Source: Amoebidium appalachense
Lineage: Eukaryota; Ichthyosporea
Reading direction: 5' to 3'
NCBI GenBank assembly: GCA_963693365.1
Contig: CAVNZM010000001.1
Location: forward strand, 10,602,001-10,666,000
Length of the DNA: 64,000 nucleotides
This document shows, one piece after another, positions 53,117 to 63,700 of the stretch. The translations under genes and the position numbers were made by a program. Under the pieces are notes generated by a model. It was not told the origin of the DNA and searched no databases. It was given only the letters and a program-made list of their open reading frames with translations. Within the stretch, counting starts at the first letter, position 1; the number at the start of each line of letters is the position of its first letter.

Positions 53117-54255
53117 TAGAGTAACGGAGTTCGAAAGAGAACTAGATGTAATAAACAATAGTTTAGTGCACTAAATCTTAATTGCAGAGAGTTTATTTGT
53201 TTCGTTTGGAAACATTTCACCATGGTACTGAATCTCTTGTTTAAGTGACGGTAGAAGAGATGAATGCTGGAAGGAGGAGCTGAAGGGAGGGGAGGGAAGG
53301 GAAGAAGGAAGACAGGGGCGGAGGGGGAGGGCATTTTTAGGTGGGGGAGGACAAAGGTTAAAGGGGGGACTGGGGGGGGGGGGGGGGGTTGGAGGAGGAG
53401 GGGGGGGGGGGGGGGGTTGGAGGAGGAAGGGGGTGGGCGGGGGAGGGGGGGCAAGGAAGCAAACAGACCAATCAGATGAATGCCATTGATTTAATGTCAA
53501 ATTCAAGAGTGACTTGAAGGAAATAAAAACCAATCAACCCAGCAATTAGGGCAAAAATAAGAAAGTAATAAGAAACACGAAGATCCCCCCCCCCCCCCCC
53601 CCCCCCCCCCCGAAAACGAAGTTTGACTAGGAAAGGAAAGATAGATGCACGCGAAAAATTTGGGGGGAAGGAGGGGGGGGGAGGGGGGGGGCACTCATCA
53701 ACTTTGGCTGGAGGGGGGGGGGGGGGGGGGGGGGAGAGGGGGGGGGGGGATCCGAGAAAGAGAGAGAGAGATAGCCAAAGAGAGCCTCGGAGACATAGCG
53801 AGAGAGAGAGAGAGAAAGAAGAGTCTGAGAGAGAGAGAGAGGGAGAGAGAGAGATTCTGATAGAGAGAGAGAGAAGAGAGACACACACAGAGAGAGAGAG
53901 AGGGAGAGAGAAAGAGAGAGAGGAGAGAGAGAGAACCTGATGTTACATGCAGAATGCAGGTGAGTGCCACGAATTCCCATCAAGAGAATTATTTATGTTT
54001 TTAGGCAACACGCCCTTTAAGGTTCCTCGACACAGTAGCACCTACGTGCTGGCAATCACTGCAATAGTGTCAGCAGAATGCCATTAAGCTGGTATAACCT
54101 GTTTTCAAAGTAGGGGTTTTCATACATACACACCACAGCCTTGGCCGTGATATAAATACAGCTTCTGTATACTAAGAAAAAAGCTTACGAATTAGAAATG
54201 CCAGGTACTTGGCTAGCATGCAACGTTGTCATGTTCAGCACCAAGGGCTGCTTAC
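51636..54255 (-). other. Integrase-core gene, intron between core exons (51851-54255) and exon 51635-51850
   Basis: The intron part, 51851-54255, holds two family-1 dispersed repeats (52507-52690 and 52947-53090), G-runs at 53087-53112, 53379-53415 and 53714-53745, a C-run at 53582-53611 and a (GA)n tract at 53760-53935. The smaller downstream intron (50511-51634) holds a ~57-bp C-run at 51323-51379, CCCT repeats at 50600-50790 and G-runs. Confidence 0.72.
52507..53090 (+). repeat. Dispersed repeat family 1, two copies
   Basis: Copies begin at about 52518 and 52958, each right after a G-run, with TTTGAATGCGGA.CACGGTAC. Both share GACACATGCAAAGGCAAAC, TATGCAACATCA and GCGTCATAAGCAGAGCCCAT. 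The first is full length, to about 52690; the second runs into another G-run at 53087. Confidence 0.88.
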
Positions 54256-54455
54256 CGGGAATATCCATCTATCATGCCGTGTATGACAAGATGCCACCGA
54301 ATAAACCTGTGGTTGCCATCCTGGTGCCATAGATGATTTGGCCCAGCCACATTGTAGGCACGTCGAACAACTGCATATAATTTTCTCGCTAGTGTACCCA
54401 GAGGGTCAACAACACGTAGTGCATCACGCACTTGAGCCCTTGGCACCCGCAGCCC
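54256..54455 (-). CDS. Integrase-core gene, exon with first catalytic Asp
   Basis: Acceptor TTACCAG, then GLRVPRAQVRDALRVVDPLG and NHLWHQDGNHRFIRWHLVIH, ending in GYS plus CG at donor GTAAGC. HQDGNH holds the first Asp of the DDE triad. Confidence 0.78.
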
Positions 54456-54719
54456 CTGGTAATTTTTTAACAATGGTTATTTTATGATTAATTTGTGTGT
54501 TGCTGTATATGCCAATGATGTGTGTTAAGTTTATAAATTTTAACGAGAGTGGGCAATAATGGTACGTGCTTCAATGCGCCGCTCAGATGCACAACAGTGT
54601 GCCTGGGTGTGCTTGTATTATCGTGTGTGTTTGGGTGTGCCAGAGGAGAAGCTCAGCTATGTATGTATGTGTGCATGTCTGTGTAACGTGTGTGTGCCGT
54701 TGAGTGTGTGTGTGTGTGT

Positions 54720-54769
54720 GTGGTGCACGTGGTGGTGGTGGTGGTGGTGGTGGTGGGTGGTGGGTAGGT

Positions 54770-54810
<41 letters not shown>

Positions 54811-54825
54811 GGGGGGGGGGGATCG
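54720..54825 (+). repeat. (GGT)n passing into poly-G
   Basis: About 45 bp of GGT units followed by about 39 G, in the intron between the helix-turn-helix and core exons. The arrangement is the same as at 13868-13971 and 36740-36806. Confidence 0.92.
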
Positions 54826-54983
54826 ATGGGGGGGGGAAGCATGTGTTTGCCACAAGTGAGTGTGTGTGTGACGGTGCATATGTGTAGGAGATGAGGGTGT
54901 GGGTGCTAGTGAGTGCCATTGTCACGTTGTGTGGGACATGTGGGGGGGAAGGGCAGGGGGGGGGGGGGGTCATTTACGCCCAC

Positions 54984-55240
54984 CATGCTGCGTAGCTTCC
55001 CTTGTGTTGCAACAACTCCATAATACGGATCATTTTCGTTGCACCGTCTCACTATTTCAACAATGGTCGCAAAGGGACCCGTGAATTAGGGTCAATGCCT
55101 TCCTCCTGCAATCTGCGCGCTATGGTGTCTCTGCTAACACCAAACTTCCCAGCCAAATCGACTTGAGAATATCCGAACTCAATTAAATCTCGAAGAACAT
55201 CAGGCGAGATGCGAATCTTAGGCGCACCACGTCGCCATTA
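54984..55240 (-). CDS. Integrase-core gene, helix-turn-helix block
   Basis: GAPKIRISPDVLRDLIEFGY is followed by SQVDLAGKFGVSRDTIARRL, a clear resolvase/transposase-type helix-turn-helix. A one-base shift near 55075 is needed to continue into ATIVEIVRRCNENDPYYG and GKLRSM, which ends at a donor (ATG|GTGGGC) with phase 0 that fits the next exon. The usual ~12-residue link between the two parts is missing, so a small deletion is likely. Confidence 0.6.
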
Positions 55241-55317
55241 CGCTCGAGCGTTACAAATTGTGCCCAGTCGGGTGAAGAACTGTCAAGGAAATCTTTTTCC
55301 TTAGTGACTAAGTTTTA

Positions 55318-55695
55318 TGCTGATGTTGCTATATCTAACAAGCTGGTGCGTTGCTCGTGGGGCAGAAAGGGTTCTAGTGCATCGATCATTAACAAGAGGT
55401 CATCCAGGGCATCGATAAGGTTTTCACGGTTGTCAAGCGTGTGGTCAGCGGCGTACACGCTTGCTGCCACCTCTACTGTCCTGACAACAGAGCTGATATA
55501 CCCGCTAACAGTTGGTAAATGCTGGTCCCTTGGGTGCACGCCGCCCACACCGGCTGCGGCCATTTTTGCTGAGGGAAGTTGTTTGCAGAAGTCAACATTT
55601 GTATAGTGATCGAGTGGAACACCTAGGAAGTGGCAGTCCAAAGTCATTTGGACGGCTGCGACATCGAAATGTGATGGGAATATGAATTTGAACAC
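55318..55695 (-). CDS. Integrase-core gene, N-terminal block
   Basis: An open frame of about 126 residues from ATG 55695. The C-terminal half is helical and Leu/Asp-rich (NLIDALDDLLLMIDALEPFL), as in the N-terminal region of related proteins. It ends at a stop directly before a possible acceptor (CTTGACAG), so its true 3' end may be a donor I did not identify. Confidence 0.5.
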
Positions 55696-55699
55696 GGAT

Positions 55700-56945
55700 G
55701 AAAGTCGGCTGGGGGACGGATGGTCACAGCTAACTATGTTTTGGACAAGGAAAAGACTGAGGACGCCAGGTCCCGGAAGCCGTGATGTGTATTGATCTGG
55801 GGGGCTTCCGTGTCTGGGGTGACTCGATGTATGCTATTACGTCACACGGCTTAGGTTCATCTGATGTGATTGGCTGACGATCTAAAAATTATCGGTGCTA
55901 TTGCATACCACATACCAATCGATGATTGGTGAATTCAGTGCGACAGTTATCTCATTTCCGTTACAAAAGTCGCGCCGCGTTTTAGCCATCAGTCAGTTTC
56001 TTCTTTCCTCACTTTTCTTCACTTCAAAAAGCTAAAAAGCATATATATTTCGAACTTAGCAGTTTTCTGTCTGTATTTCGGCTCGAGCAACCCTCCCACT
56101 CCACCATCCAGGGACGATCCGAACCTTCACAACTTGATACTCGCAGGTGAGGGTTCTTATCATATATACGTCTAGCTGCATTTGTTGTTACAGTCTGATT
56201 GGCCTTTCAAGTGGCAAGGCTGCATCTGCATTCTCATTGGCACATATTCTTTTTTTGAAATAACCAATATGATCGGATATGTATCATCTTTGTCTATAAG
56301 CATTATTTTCGTCCTAAAAAAGCTATGTTTCGAAACTACGGTTCAAGGTGCTGCTCATGATGGGGGTTTACACACTTTTTATTGCGTGGACACTGCCGGA
56401 TAAGGGTATGTACATCTATCTGGAAATTCTCGGGAAATTTAGGTACCTTGCGGGAAAGGAAAGTTGCCGGAAAGATAGGTTAAATTTTGGGAAAGGAGCG
56501 AGAAATTTAGCATATCGTGGGATAGATGATCTTGTTTGATCCGAGCGATCTATCTCGGGAATTTCGAAAAAAGTAGGCCGGAAAGATCCAAATTTCTCGT
56601 GGTCTAGGGGTATGTATGTGGTATATAGGGTATGGTTTACGGGCTTTTGCCCTCTTCCTTTGGAAGGCACATGATTGGACTGCAAGATGGACTGCAAGAC
56701 TCGTAAACAAACCAAAAAAGGTGGGAGTTTTAACCATGTCCAATGACATTGTTTTCCTGAGAGAGGGGCGATGGGATTGTTTGTAATCCAATCAAAGTGA
56801 GCATAACAAGAGCTTGACTAGCAATAAATGGCCGGAACAGGTTTTTGGCGGGCCCGCCAGTGCAGCCTAAGCACCACTTTAAAAAAATTACTTTTGGAGG
56901 GAAACGATTGTAGTGGCTGAAATCGAAAGATTAATGTAATTGGCA
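55700..56945. other. No gene seen; GGGAAA-type degenerate repeats
   Basis: A possible unannotated leader lies at 55990-56200, with a donor-like GCAGGTGAGG and an acceptor-like TTGTTGTTACAG. At 56430-56600 words such as GGGAAATTTAGGTACC and GGGAAAGATAGGTT recur, and similar words appear at 58255-58385. Confidence 0.4.
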
Positions 56946-56952
56946 GCATTCA

Positions 56953-57008
56953 ACCAATGAAAACAAATGTTTGCAAGCGATTGTTGACACTTTGGAAAGG
57001 TATATATG
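56953..57008 (+). promoter_or_regulatory. CCAAT box and TATA box
   Basis: CCAAT at 56953-56957 and TATATATG at 57001-57008 on the plus strand. Transcription would start near 57030 and the ATG at 57070 follows with a short leader. Confidence 0.6.
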
Positions 57009-57069
57009 CTGGAACTTGCATTTGACAGAAACACCGTACGATTTCTACTTGTACTCGAATCTCTTCAAA

Positions 57070-57174
57070 ATGGCCTCATTCTCTGCTGCAGCTGTCAGCA
57101 TTACGAAACGTAAAAGTACCACTTCCACTTTTCTGGTGGCCGATCTCCTTGCCACTGAGCCCACCAACCATGAA
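57070..57174 (+). CDS. First exon of a gene, possible EH1-like repressor motif
   Basis: Thirty-five codons from an ATG in good context (CAAAATGGCC), 62 bp after a TATA box. The exon ends at a GTGTGT donor (phase 0), after which the DNA becomes GT-rich. The protein start is Ser/Thr-rich and contains STFLVADLLA, which resembles the Groucho-binding EH1 motif (F-x-[IV]-x-x-[IL][IL]) near the N-terminus of many homeodomain proteins. No downstream exon was found up to the end of the window, so the gene is either cut off by the LINE insertion or has a long intron. The regulator role is only suggested by the motif. Confidence 0.5.
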
Positions 57175-58388
57175 GTGTGTGCGTGTGTGCGCGTGTGTGC
57201 CTGTGTACACTTTGTGCGCGTGCGTGTGTATATGTGTTTGTGTGTGTCTGCACATATTGCGTATACGTAGGCCACTAGTGGGTCACTGGGTGGGCCGCAC
57301 GGTGCTGGGGAAAATGTTAAATTATATAAGTATTTGGGACAGAAGCAGAGACACAGTGGTGCAGTGTGAAAACACCACAGACACACAACAACAAAACACG
57401 GAACGATCGGAGCAGTGTACACAACAGACATCAATGTTTAGACACGACTGAACTCAATTTATTTTGATCTTCGAATAAATACCTGAAATTCCTTTAAGTC
57501 TAATCCATACATGATTTCCGACCAGTCGGAAATCAGATCTGTCTCTAATAAAAACCAATCACTAAGAACCAATTGCTTTCAGAGAGATCTGGTACGCGGA
57601 GACGTACACGATAGGACACAGACACTAGTTAAGATCAACTCGTGTCATTATCAAGGAAGTTCTAACCTATGACACACTGCAAAGACTCAGACATATCACA
57701 CTTAACCTTGATGATTGGTTAAAGCCCGGCAACACATGAAAACTAAAGTAAATTAATGAAGTCTAATCACACATGTTATTCTAAGTGTAGCCTAAGTGTG
57801 TTACCGTCCAATCAACACATATTAAGTAACACAAATCTACCTAACATATATTAGTAGAAAAGAAATACGATTATACACATGAAGACAAGGAGAGAAAGAA
57901 AAGAAAATAAGGAAGGAGAAAGAGAAAGGAAAAGAGAGCACAGATCAACAAACAAGATAGTAATAATATAACTATAACCAGAGATATTTATGTACACACA
58001 AACATGTACACGTCTCTCCCTGAGTGGGTGGATCCGTGTACACACATATAAATATTCTAATCGATATTACAATACACGATTGAAGCCGATACAACACGAT
58101 TACAAGTATACAAGCATATCGGAGATCGATGCTACACTTTACGTAATAGGTGTGTGGCATTTACACTAAGCATATGAACTGAAACATAACACAAACTGAG
58201 AAGATCTTACCATATGTAAATACTACGTGGTACAACAGAAAAGGCTGGGATGGCGAGAAATTTCGAAAGAAATTTAGGTAGCTTTCGAGAAAGACAGGAA
58301 ATTTCTTAGAAAGATAGGTACCTGGTGGGAAAGATTTTGGGAAAGATAGGTTCATTTTTCAAGAATTTCCGGGAAAGGATCTAGGAAA
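57175..58388. other. AT-rich stretch, no gene seen
   Basis: A short GT tract to 57250, then AT-rich sequence with no supported exon. 58255-58385 carries GGGAAAGATAGGT-like degenerate repeats shared with 56430-56600. Confidence 0.45.
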
Positions 58389-59448
58389 GTTTTTCTTTTG
58401 ACTGGATTTATTCGACGGAAAGATATGCAAGTATGCACGGCATACTGAGAAGACAATAAAAACTTCACGAGTTATCCAGTAACAAGTGCATACTGAGATA
58501 CCTGAACACTGTGTGAAAATCATATAAATACTCAATGTGACGACCAACAGAATTCTCTAAAGTGTTCACATTGCCAGCTAGTGTAGCAGATACCCGTAGG
58601 GAAAGAGGTAAAACGCGACATAAAAATTCACACCTATCAACATGCTTGCGATTAAAAAGGTCAGCACAAAAGTGGCACCAGCGGCGATGAAAACAAGAAT
58701 TACAGCGCCACTGCACAACTTCCCAGGCAATATCAACATCAGAGCACCATACAGACTTATCTACTAGGGTGGTATCCATACGTACAGCAGGAGAAATGTA
58801 TCCTGCCAAAGCTCCCAAAAAGCGATAATGATCAGTACGGTGTTGCCTAAGGAACATAACACATGCCGACTGAGTTTTACCTTTGATTTCTCTATCAGAA
58901 CGAGAAAGAAACTTATACTGCGTATGGTAATAACGCGAAAAGACAGAAAAAACAGGAAGAGAAAAGAAAGAGGGAGTGAGATAGCGAGAGGAAGAATCAG
59001 GTGGAAAGAGGGTAGGCTGAGGACATTCAGAAGTAGCGTTGGTGAATCGGGGGGGAAGAGGGATGGAGGGAGGGGGGGGAAAGAAAGCATAAAGAGGGTG
59101 ACCATCAGGTAGCCTAACTAAATGAAAACAAAAATGAAGAGACAATTCCTCCATACGACAAACAGCAGACGACAATCCAAACATACTGATTAAGGGAGGC
59201 ACAAACCGAGTACGAAACACCAAGTGCGCAGCGCAGTACCCTGAAAATCGTCGAACTCGTTCAGCGCCATTGCCGCCTCGCGAGGTGGAGCGCAGGCCAA
59301 TAGCGGAAGTCCATATTCGAAAGTCGGCCGTAAAAAAGTTTTATAGTAGAGAAGAAGGTTCGCAGGATGGATCACAGACTCCTGTTGAAACATAATTGAC
59401 ACGATGTGAAGCTTACCCTTCGCACGAGCGATCCGTGCCGTGAGGAGC

Positions 59449-59611
59449 TTGCGGAAATCAATACCCCGTGCAGTAAAAGGAATACCCAAATAGTCATAGG
59501 TGCTCTGAACAGGAATAGGAACTTCAAGACCGGCCAATCGAAAGGAAGTGTTCTTCGAAAAAGTAGCACACTTTGCAATTCCGACTGTCATGAGATTCTC
59601 GGTGTCGTATC
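59449..59611 (-). repeat. LINE segment duplicated at 60271-60433
   Basis: About 163 bp of LINE coding sequence occurs in the same orientation on both sides of the tRNA-bearing units with essentially no difference, giving an X-U-spacer-U-X arrangement. Confidence 0.9.
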
Positions 59612-59900
59612 TGTTGGAAGATGGTATCGTTATCCAGTCCGATCGCATGAATCAGATCATGATCGGCTGGTGGCCTGCGAGATCTTAACCGATCTCGTAG
59701 CTCAGTTGGTAGAGCACTCGACCGGAGATAGAGGGGTCGCGGGTTCAAATCCCGTCGGGATCATCTTTTTCTCATCCTCTTCTCGCTGGGGTAAAAGCCA
59801 GCACGCCTTTACTGGCGTCATCACAACCATCGGCAGTGGTTAGGTTGTGATCTCAAGGCTAGCAAGATCGCTAGTCTCTGCACCAGGACAAAATCCAAAA
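59612..59900 (+). repeat. 289-bp direct repeat with tRNA, copy 1
   Basis: Begins TGTTGGAAGATGGTATCG and ends AGGACAAAATCCAAAA. Copy 2 (59982-60270) appears identical base for base. An 81-bp spacer separates them. Confidence 0.92.
59691..59763 (+). tRNA. tRNA-like gene, copy 1, anticodon position reads GGA
   Basis: Seventy-three nt fold as a cloverleaf: acceptor GATCTCG/CGGGATC with one G-U pair, D stem GCTC/GAGC, T stem GCGGG/CCCGT, discriminator A. The A box (TAGCTCAGTTGG) and B box (GGTTCAAATCC) are perfect, and a T-run (CTTTTT) follows as Pol III terminator. The anticodon stem CTCGA/TAGAG has one mismatch, and the loop CCGGAGA has C instead of U at position 33. By position the anticodon is GGA (Ser, codon UCC), but the five-nt variable loop is too short for a eukaryotic tRNA-Ser. 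So it is either an unusual tRNA or a tRNA-derived element. No intron. Confidence 0.65.
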
Positions 59901-59981
59901 TGGTAGCATGAACAGGGGTTCAGTGGGGACTGAGGGGGCAGTCCACCCTAACCTGATTCTGCGATTCGTCCTGAGTGGGGA

Positions 59982-60270
59982 TGTTGGAAGATGGTATCGT
60001 TATCCAGTCCGATCGCATGAATCAGATCATGATCGGCTGGTGGCCTGCGAGATCTTAACCGATCTCGTAGCTCAGTTGGTAGAGCACTCGACCGGAGATA
60101 GAGGGGTCGCGGGTTCAAATCCCGTCGGGATCATCTTTTTCTCATCCTCTTCTCGCTGGGGTAAAAGCCAGCACGCCTTTACTGGCGTCATCACAACCAT
60201 CGGCAGTGGTTAGGTTGTGATCTCAAGGCTAGCAAGATCGCTAGTCTCTGCACCAGGACAAAATCCAAAA
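59982..60270 (+). repeat. 289-bp direct repeat with tRNA, copy 2
   Basis: Identical to copy 1 as far as I can read. Complete identity means a very recent duplication, gene conversion, or an assembly duplication. Confidence 0.92.
60061..60133 (+). tRNA. tRNA-like gene, copy 2, identical
   Basis: Identical to copy 1, 370 bp downstream, with the same boxes, anticodon-loop oddities and T-run. See copy 1 for the fold. Confidence 0.65.
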
Positions 60271-60433
60271 TTGCGGAAATCAATACCCCGTGCAGTAAAA
60301 GGAATACCCAAATAGTCATAGGTGCTCTGAACAGGAATAGGAACTTCAAGACCGGCCAATCGAAAGGAAGTGTTCTTCGAAAAAGTAGCACACTTTGCAA
60401 TTCCGACTGTCATGAGATTCTCGGTGTCGTATC

Positions 60434-61063
60434 CTATCGTGTATGTATTAGAGACGCGGCACTCTACTAAGTGTACATACACGGAAAGGAACGAATGTGT
60501 ACGGAAAAACAGAAAAGTTTATTCAGACCAGGCTCCGACGGGCAAACTTAGATCCGTACGGAATGAGGCTAAGTCACAACTGAGGCCATCAAGGCCGTGC
60601 CCTCAAAGATCATCATCACCTGGCCCCCCTACGATGCCACATTCCAAACATTCCGATCTACTTTATCGTGCGCCTGCACGAGCTAAGTCGATCTACTCAA
60701 ACTAATATATTTATCCATGTCTCACCCCTCACCCTCCCCCTAGTGGCACCGCAGAGTCTAAATCTACATTTCATACTATCCTCCCCCCCCCCTCCCTCCC
60801 CCCTTTCCTCTACATCGAAATATATAAATACGTTTGGCAACATACACTATCAAAACTTGCCAATATTTACAAAAGGGCTTCTGCCCGAACATATCACATT
60901 CCTAAGTCCTCCTACGATCTATTCTACACACTAATTAGAATTCTATTGGTCGGCTGCTCCAGCTGACGTGGTCCTGCCCTGCGCCGGCAGAGGCAAGATG
61001 CACGCAGCTGTACAGCTATCTTGAGGCCCCGGACTTGATCTTGATGATCTGTGGACCCGGGCC

Positions 61064-61105
<42 letters not shown>

Positions 61106-61645
61106 ATCTCGATCGTAGACTTAGGCTGATCTGCTGAGACGGATTAGTATATGTCAACTCCCCCCCGGCCCCCGGAAAAGCTGAGTCCCACCTCAGTCAC
61201 ATTACATCTATCACCCCCTAAAAAGACGTAGACTAATCAGTCTCCTAAAAAAAAAATTAAATTAAATAAATTACAAAGAAAAATAATAAATTAAACTACA
61301 CCATAAGCTTGATATCTACGGAGACACCTATGATAATAAATTAAATTCCTACGACTACGTTCACACTCCTCCTCGGTCTCCCCCCCCCCTCCCCCCTCCC
61401 CCCGTGTGTCTACGTGTATTTGCATCACTCCCCCCCCCCGCCCCCCTCCCCCACCGACTTTTTCACACCACGATTAAACTGAGGAATAACTCTCTCTGGC
61501 CTAGAGGGAGCACTAGGCAACTCCCTCTGCACTAATCTAGCCTCATAAGCACGAATAGAAAACGGGCAATCCAAATGAAACTCAGGCAACCACTGATCTT
61601 CCTGATAACTTTATCAGCAATCTTGCGCGAACATCCAAAACATAA
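60434..61645. other. No gene seen; C-runs
   Basis: A C-run of about 38 at 61067-61104 and shorter ones near 60783, 61380 and 61430. The sequence between is AT-rich or ordinary, with no supported exon. Confidence 0.45.
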
Positions 61646-61649
61646 CAAA

Positions 61650-63700
61650 CCCATCTAGGATATGCAACTGTATATTAATAGATACCTTTTGGATATACAA
61701 ACGATATGTAGGATGGTTTCGGTCGAACATATCAATACCAACCACTGGATATATACAACATGTCTATTTCCTCCTGACCTCCAACCGATGTCCAATATAT
61801 ATGTAGTTGCATGCTTAGATAGTGATCAAGATATTGCACCCCCAATAGATATCACATATGGATATCCATGCTGTACCTCCATTGGGCATCGTTGTGATAG
61901 CACATATCTGGATATGCAATCAATGCTTATATGGATACATAAGTGCACCTATAATGGCCATTAAATACACATTAGATGCATATGAATGCAGACATCAAAC
62001 GCCATCTGGTTGGTTCGGCATGTATTGGATATTAGACAGATGCCTACAATGGATATTGACGCTGGATATCCAATGATGGAATTTCAACTGCATTCCTCCG
62101 TTGGATAGCTATATGGATATGTAACATTCTGGATATCCATTTGGATGATTAGCTGTATATGTCGTATCTACAAACAGAGTGTATACAAACTACTCTAACT
62201 ATCTGCACGCTTAAAGGGGCTTGAAACCGTGTATACGTATAAACTTTTCTTTGAGTTGGGTGGGAAGCGAGCCTCAACGTGTTCTCAGAAGAACTTCGAA
62301 AAGCCCGCGACCCCGCGAGACACTTCACAGACACGCGGCCCACTGGCCAGACAAATACCACAGTGACATTCAGCCAATCACAACACTCCCTCCCCCACAG
62401 GCTACACGCACTCCACACCATTGGCTACCGCCACCTCAGGCACCCCTACAGCACACGTACACACCTTTACTCACAATACATATAAGCATACACACACGCG
62501 AGCAGGCAACATGGGTCTCGCCAAGCACACAGCAAGAAGCAATACAACATTTAACATGGAGAGTACGCAGAGGCATGGAGCATGCACGCGCGCACCAAAC
62601 AATCAGCCGCCGCTGCATCAGATTCTCCCCATACCACTGATTAATCTCCTCATACCCCGCTTAGACCCCGGCATTACTATGCAAGAAAACCCCCGAAATT
62701 CACTCACCAAAACACAAAATATAGAAGCAAACTAATACGAATCAGCTCAGCACATGACAGTATATTAGACTGGATCGGTAACAACATATCCAATACATGA
62801 CTGACACGGATATCCGATCAAAATCCCCATACAGATATCAAGATATCCCTGTAGCAAGACATGCAATACACCTAACAAGTATATCCAATGGCGGTCTATA
62901 GTGGATGTCCATATTGGATATCCATTACGATATCCAGATGGATCGCTATTACATGTGCACTTGACCCCAACGCTAATGAACAATGCATGCCCATATTGGA
63001 TACGTTCAATGGATATCCATTCCGATATCCAGATACATACGCATTTGCTTGTCCACTAGACCCTCCTATAATAACCAAAGGCATGACGATTCCACATATC
63101 CAATTAGATCACCAAATATGGCTCTGACGGTTATCCATATACACCCGCACGCTGATGTCCAATAGACAATCATACTAAGACACAATGGATAGCTATACTG
63201 GTTATCTAGGCTCAACATCCATACAGATATCTTGATACACCTGCATTTGCCCATCCACTAGACCATAATACTAATATCCAATGCATGACGAAAATACATA
63301 TCACAATAGACACCCATACCGATCTCCAACGGCTATCCATATGCACCCCTGCTTACCCATCCAATATATGTCGATATTCATATACAATGCATCACCATTC
63401 ACAATATCTAAGCTTAATATCCAACATGATATGCGGATACATATACACCTACATATGCACTCGGCACCTATGTTGATACCTAATGCATGAAAAACAAACA
63501 TATCAAAGTAGATACCCAACCTAATGCCTAACACTTAACAAACATACATGTTTTGGGATATCCATTTACACCTGTATCTAATACTCAAAATATCACTATA
63601 ACAGCTATCTGGGTTGATACCCATACAGATAGCCAGATACATCTGTAGCTACATGTCTAGGGTATATCCACTGGATTAATTGCATAATTTTGGTACTGTA
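61650..63700 (+). repeat. Degenerate satellite, ~100-bp period, GGATATCC-rich
   Basis: At 62900-63500 a unit of about 100 bp recurs with anchors GATATCC.GAT..AT near 62930, 63030, 63131, 63226, 63331 and 63430, and AATGCATG/AATGCATGAC near 62983, 63083, 63282, 63383 and 63483. Each unit has one or more ATATCC/GGATAT words, often as the palindrome TGGATATCCA. The same words fill 61650-62130. Copies are strongly diverged, so the array is old. The middle (62150-62750) is mostly free of the motif. Confidence 0.75.
62511..62735 (+). CDS. Weak gene candidate inside the satellite gap
   Basis: A 74-codon frame (MGLAKHTARSNTTFNMESTQ at the start) with CCAAT boxes at about 62375 and (inverted) 62420 and a TATA-like CATATAAG at 62479-62486. 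The TATA box is only 31 bp from the ATG, so the message would start at the ATG itself. No family is recognised. Confidence 0.2.
   Translation: MGLAKHTARSNTTFNMESTQRHGACTRAPNNQPPLHQILPIPLINLLIPRLDPGITMQENPRNSLTKTQNIEAN

Larger units (their letters stand above)
50005..55695 (-). pseudogene. HTH + DDE integrase-core protein gene, intron-containing and decayed
   Basis: Five coding blocks on the minus strand line up as one transposase-like protein of the kind annotated in animals and fungi as 'integrase core domain' protein: an N-terminal helical region (55695-55318), a helix-turn-helix (about 55240-55080), a linker with LRSM|GLRVPR, and the integrase core in exons 54455-54256, 51850-51635 and 50510-50279/50005. 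The three core exons join by GT...AG introns with matching phases (2 and 2), so the introns are spliceosomal. Catalytic Asp residues are seen in WHQDGNH and RVRGDLGTEN. The family's Glu in NQRIERLW is Gln here (NQRIQRLW). At least two frameshifts (near 55075 and 50285) suggest a pseudogene, though sequencing error cannot be excluded. Family function: DNA integration or transposition. Confidence 0.78.
58389..60433 (-). mobile_element. LINE (non-LTR retrotransposon), 3' part, rearranged
   Basis: Minus-strand frames 59648-59190 and 59223-58465 encode the C-terminal part of a reverse-transcriptase protein. The thumb-region motif YDYLGIPFTARGID and LRPTFEYGLPLLA are in the first; CHFCADLFNRKHVDRC, a zinc-finger-like end, is in the second. 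A one-base shift near 59210 separates them. The 3' untranslated part (58465-58389) ends with AATAAATCCAGTCAAAAG. Upstream the element is interrupted by two copies of a tRNA-bearing unit (59612-60270), and its own segment 59449-59611 is repeated at 60271-60433. The catalytic FADD-type box lies outside the remaining part. A dead copy of the family seen at 27649-27868. Confidence 0.82.
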
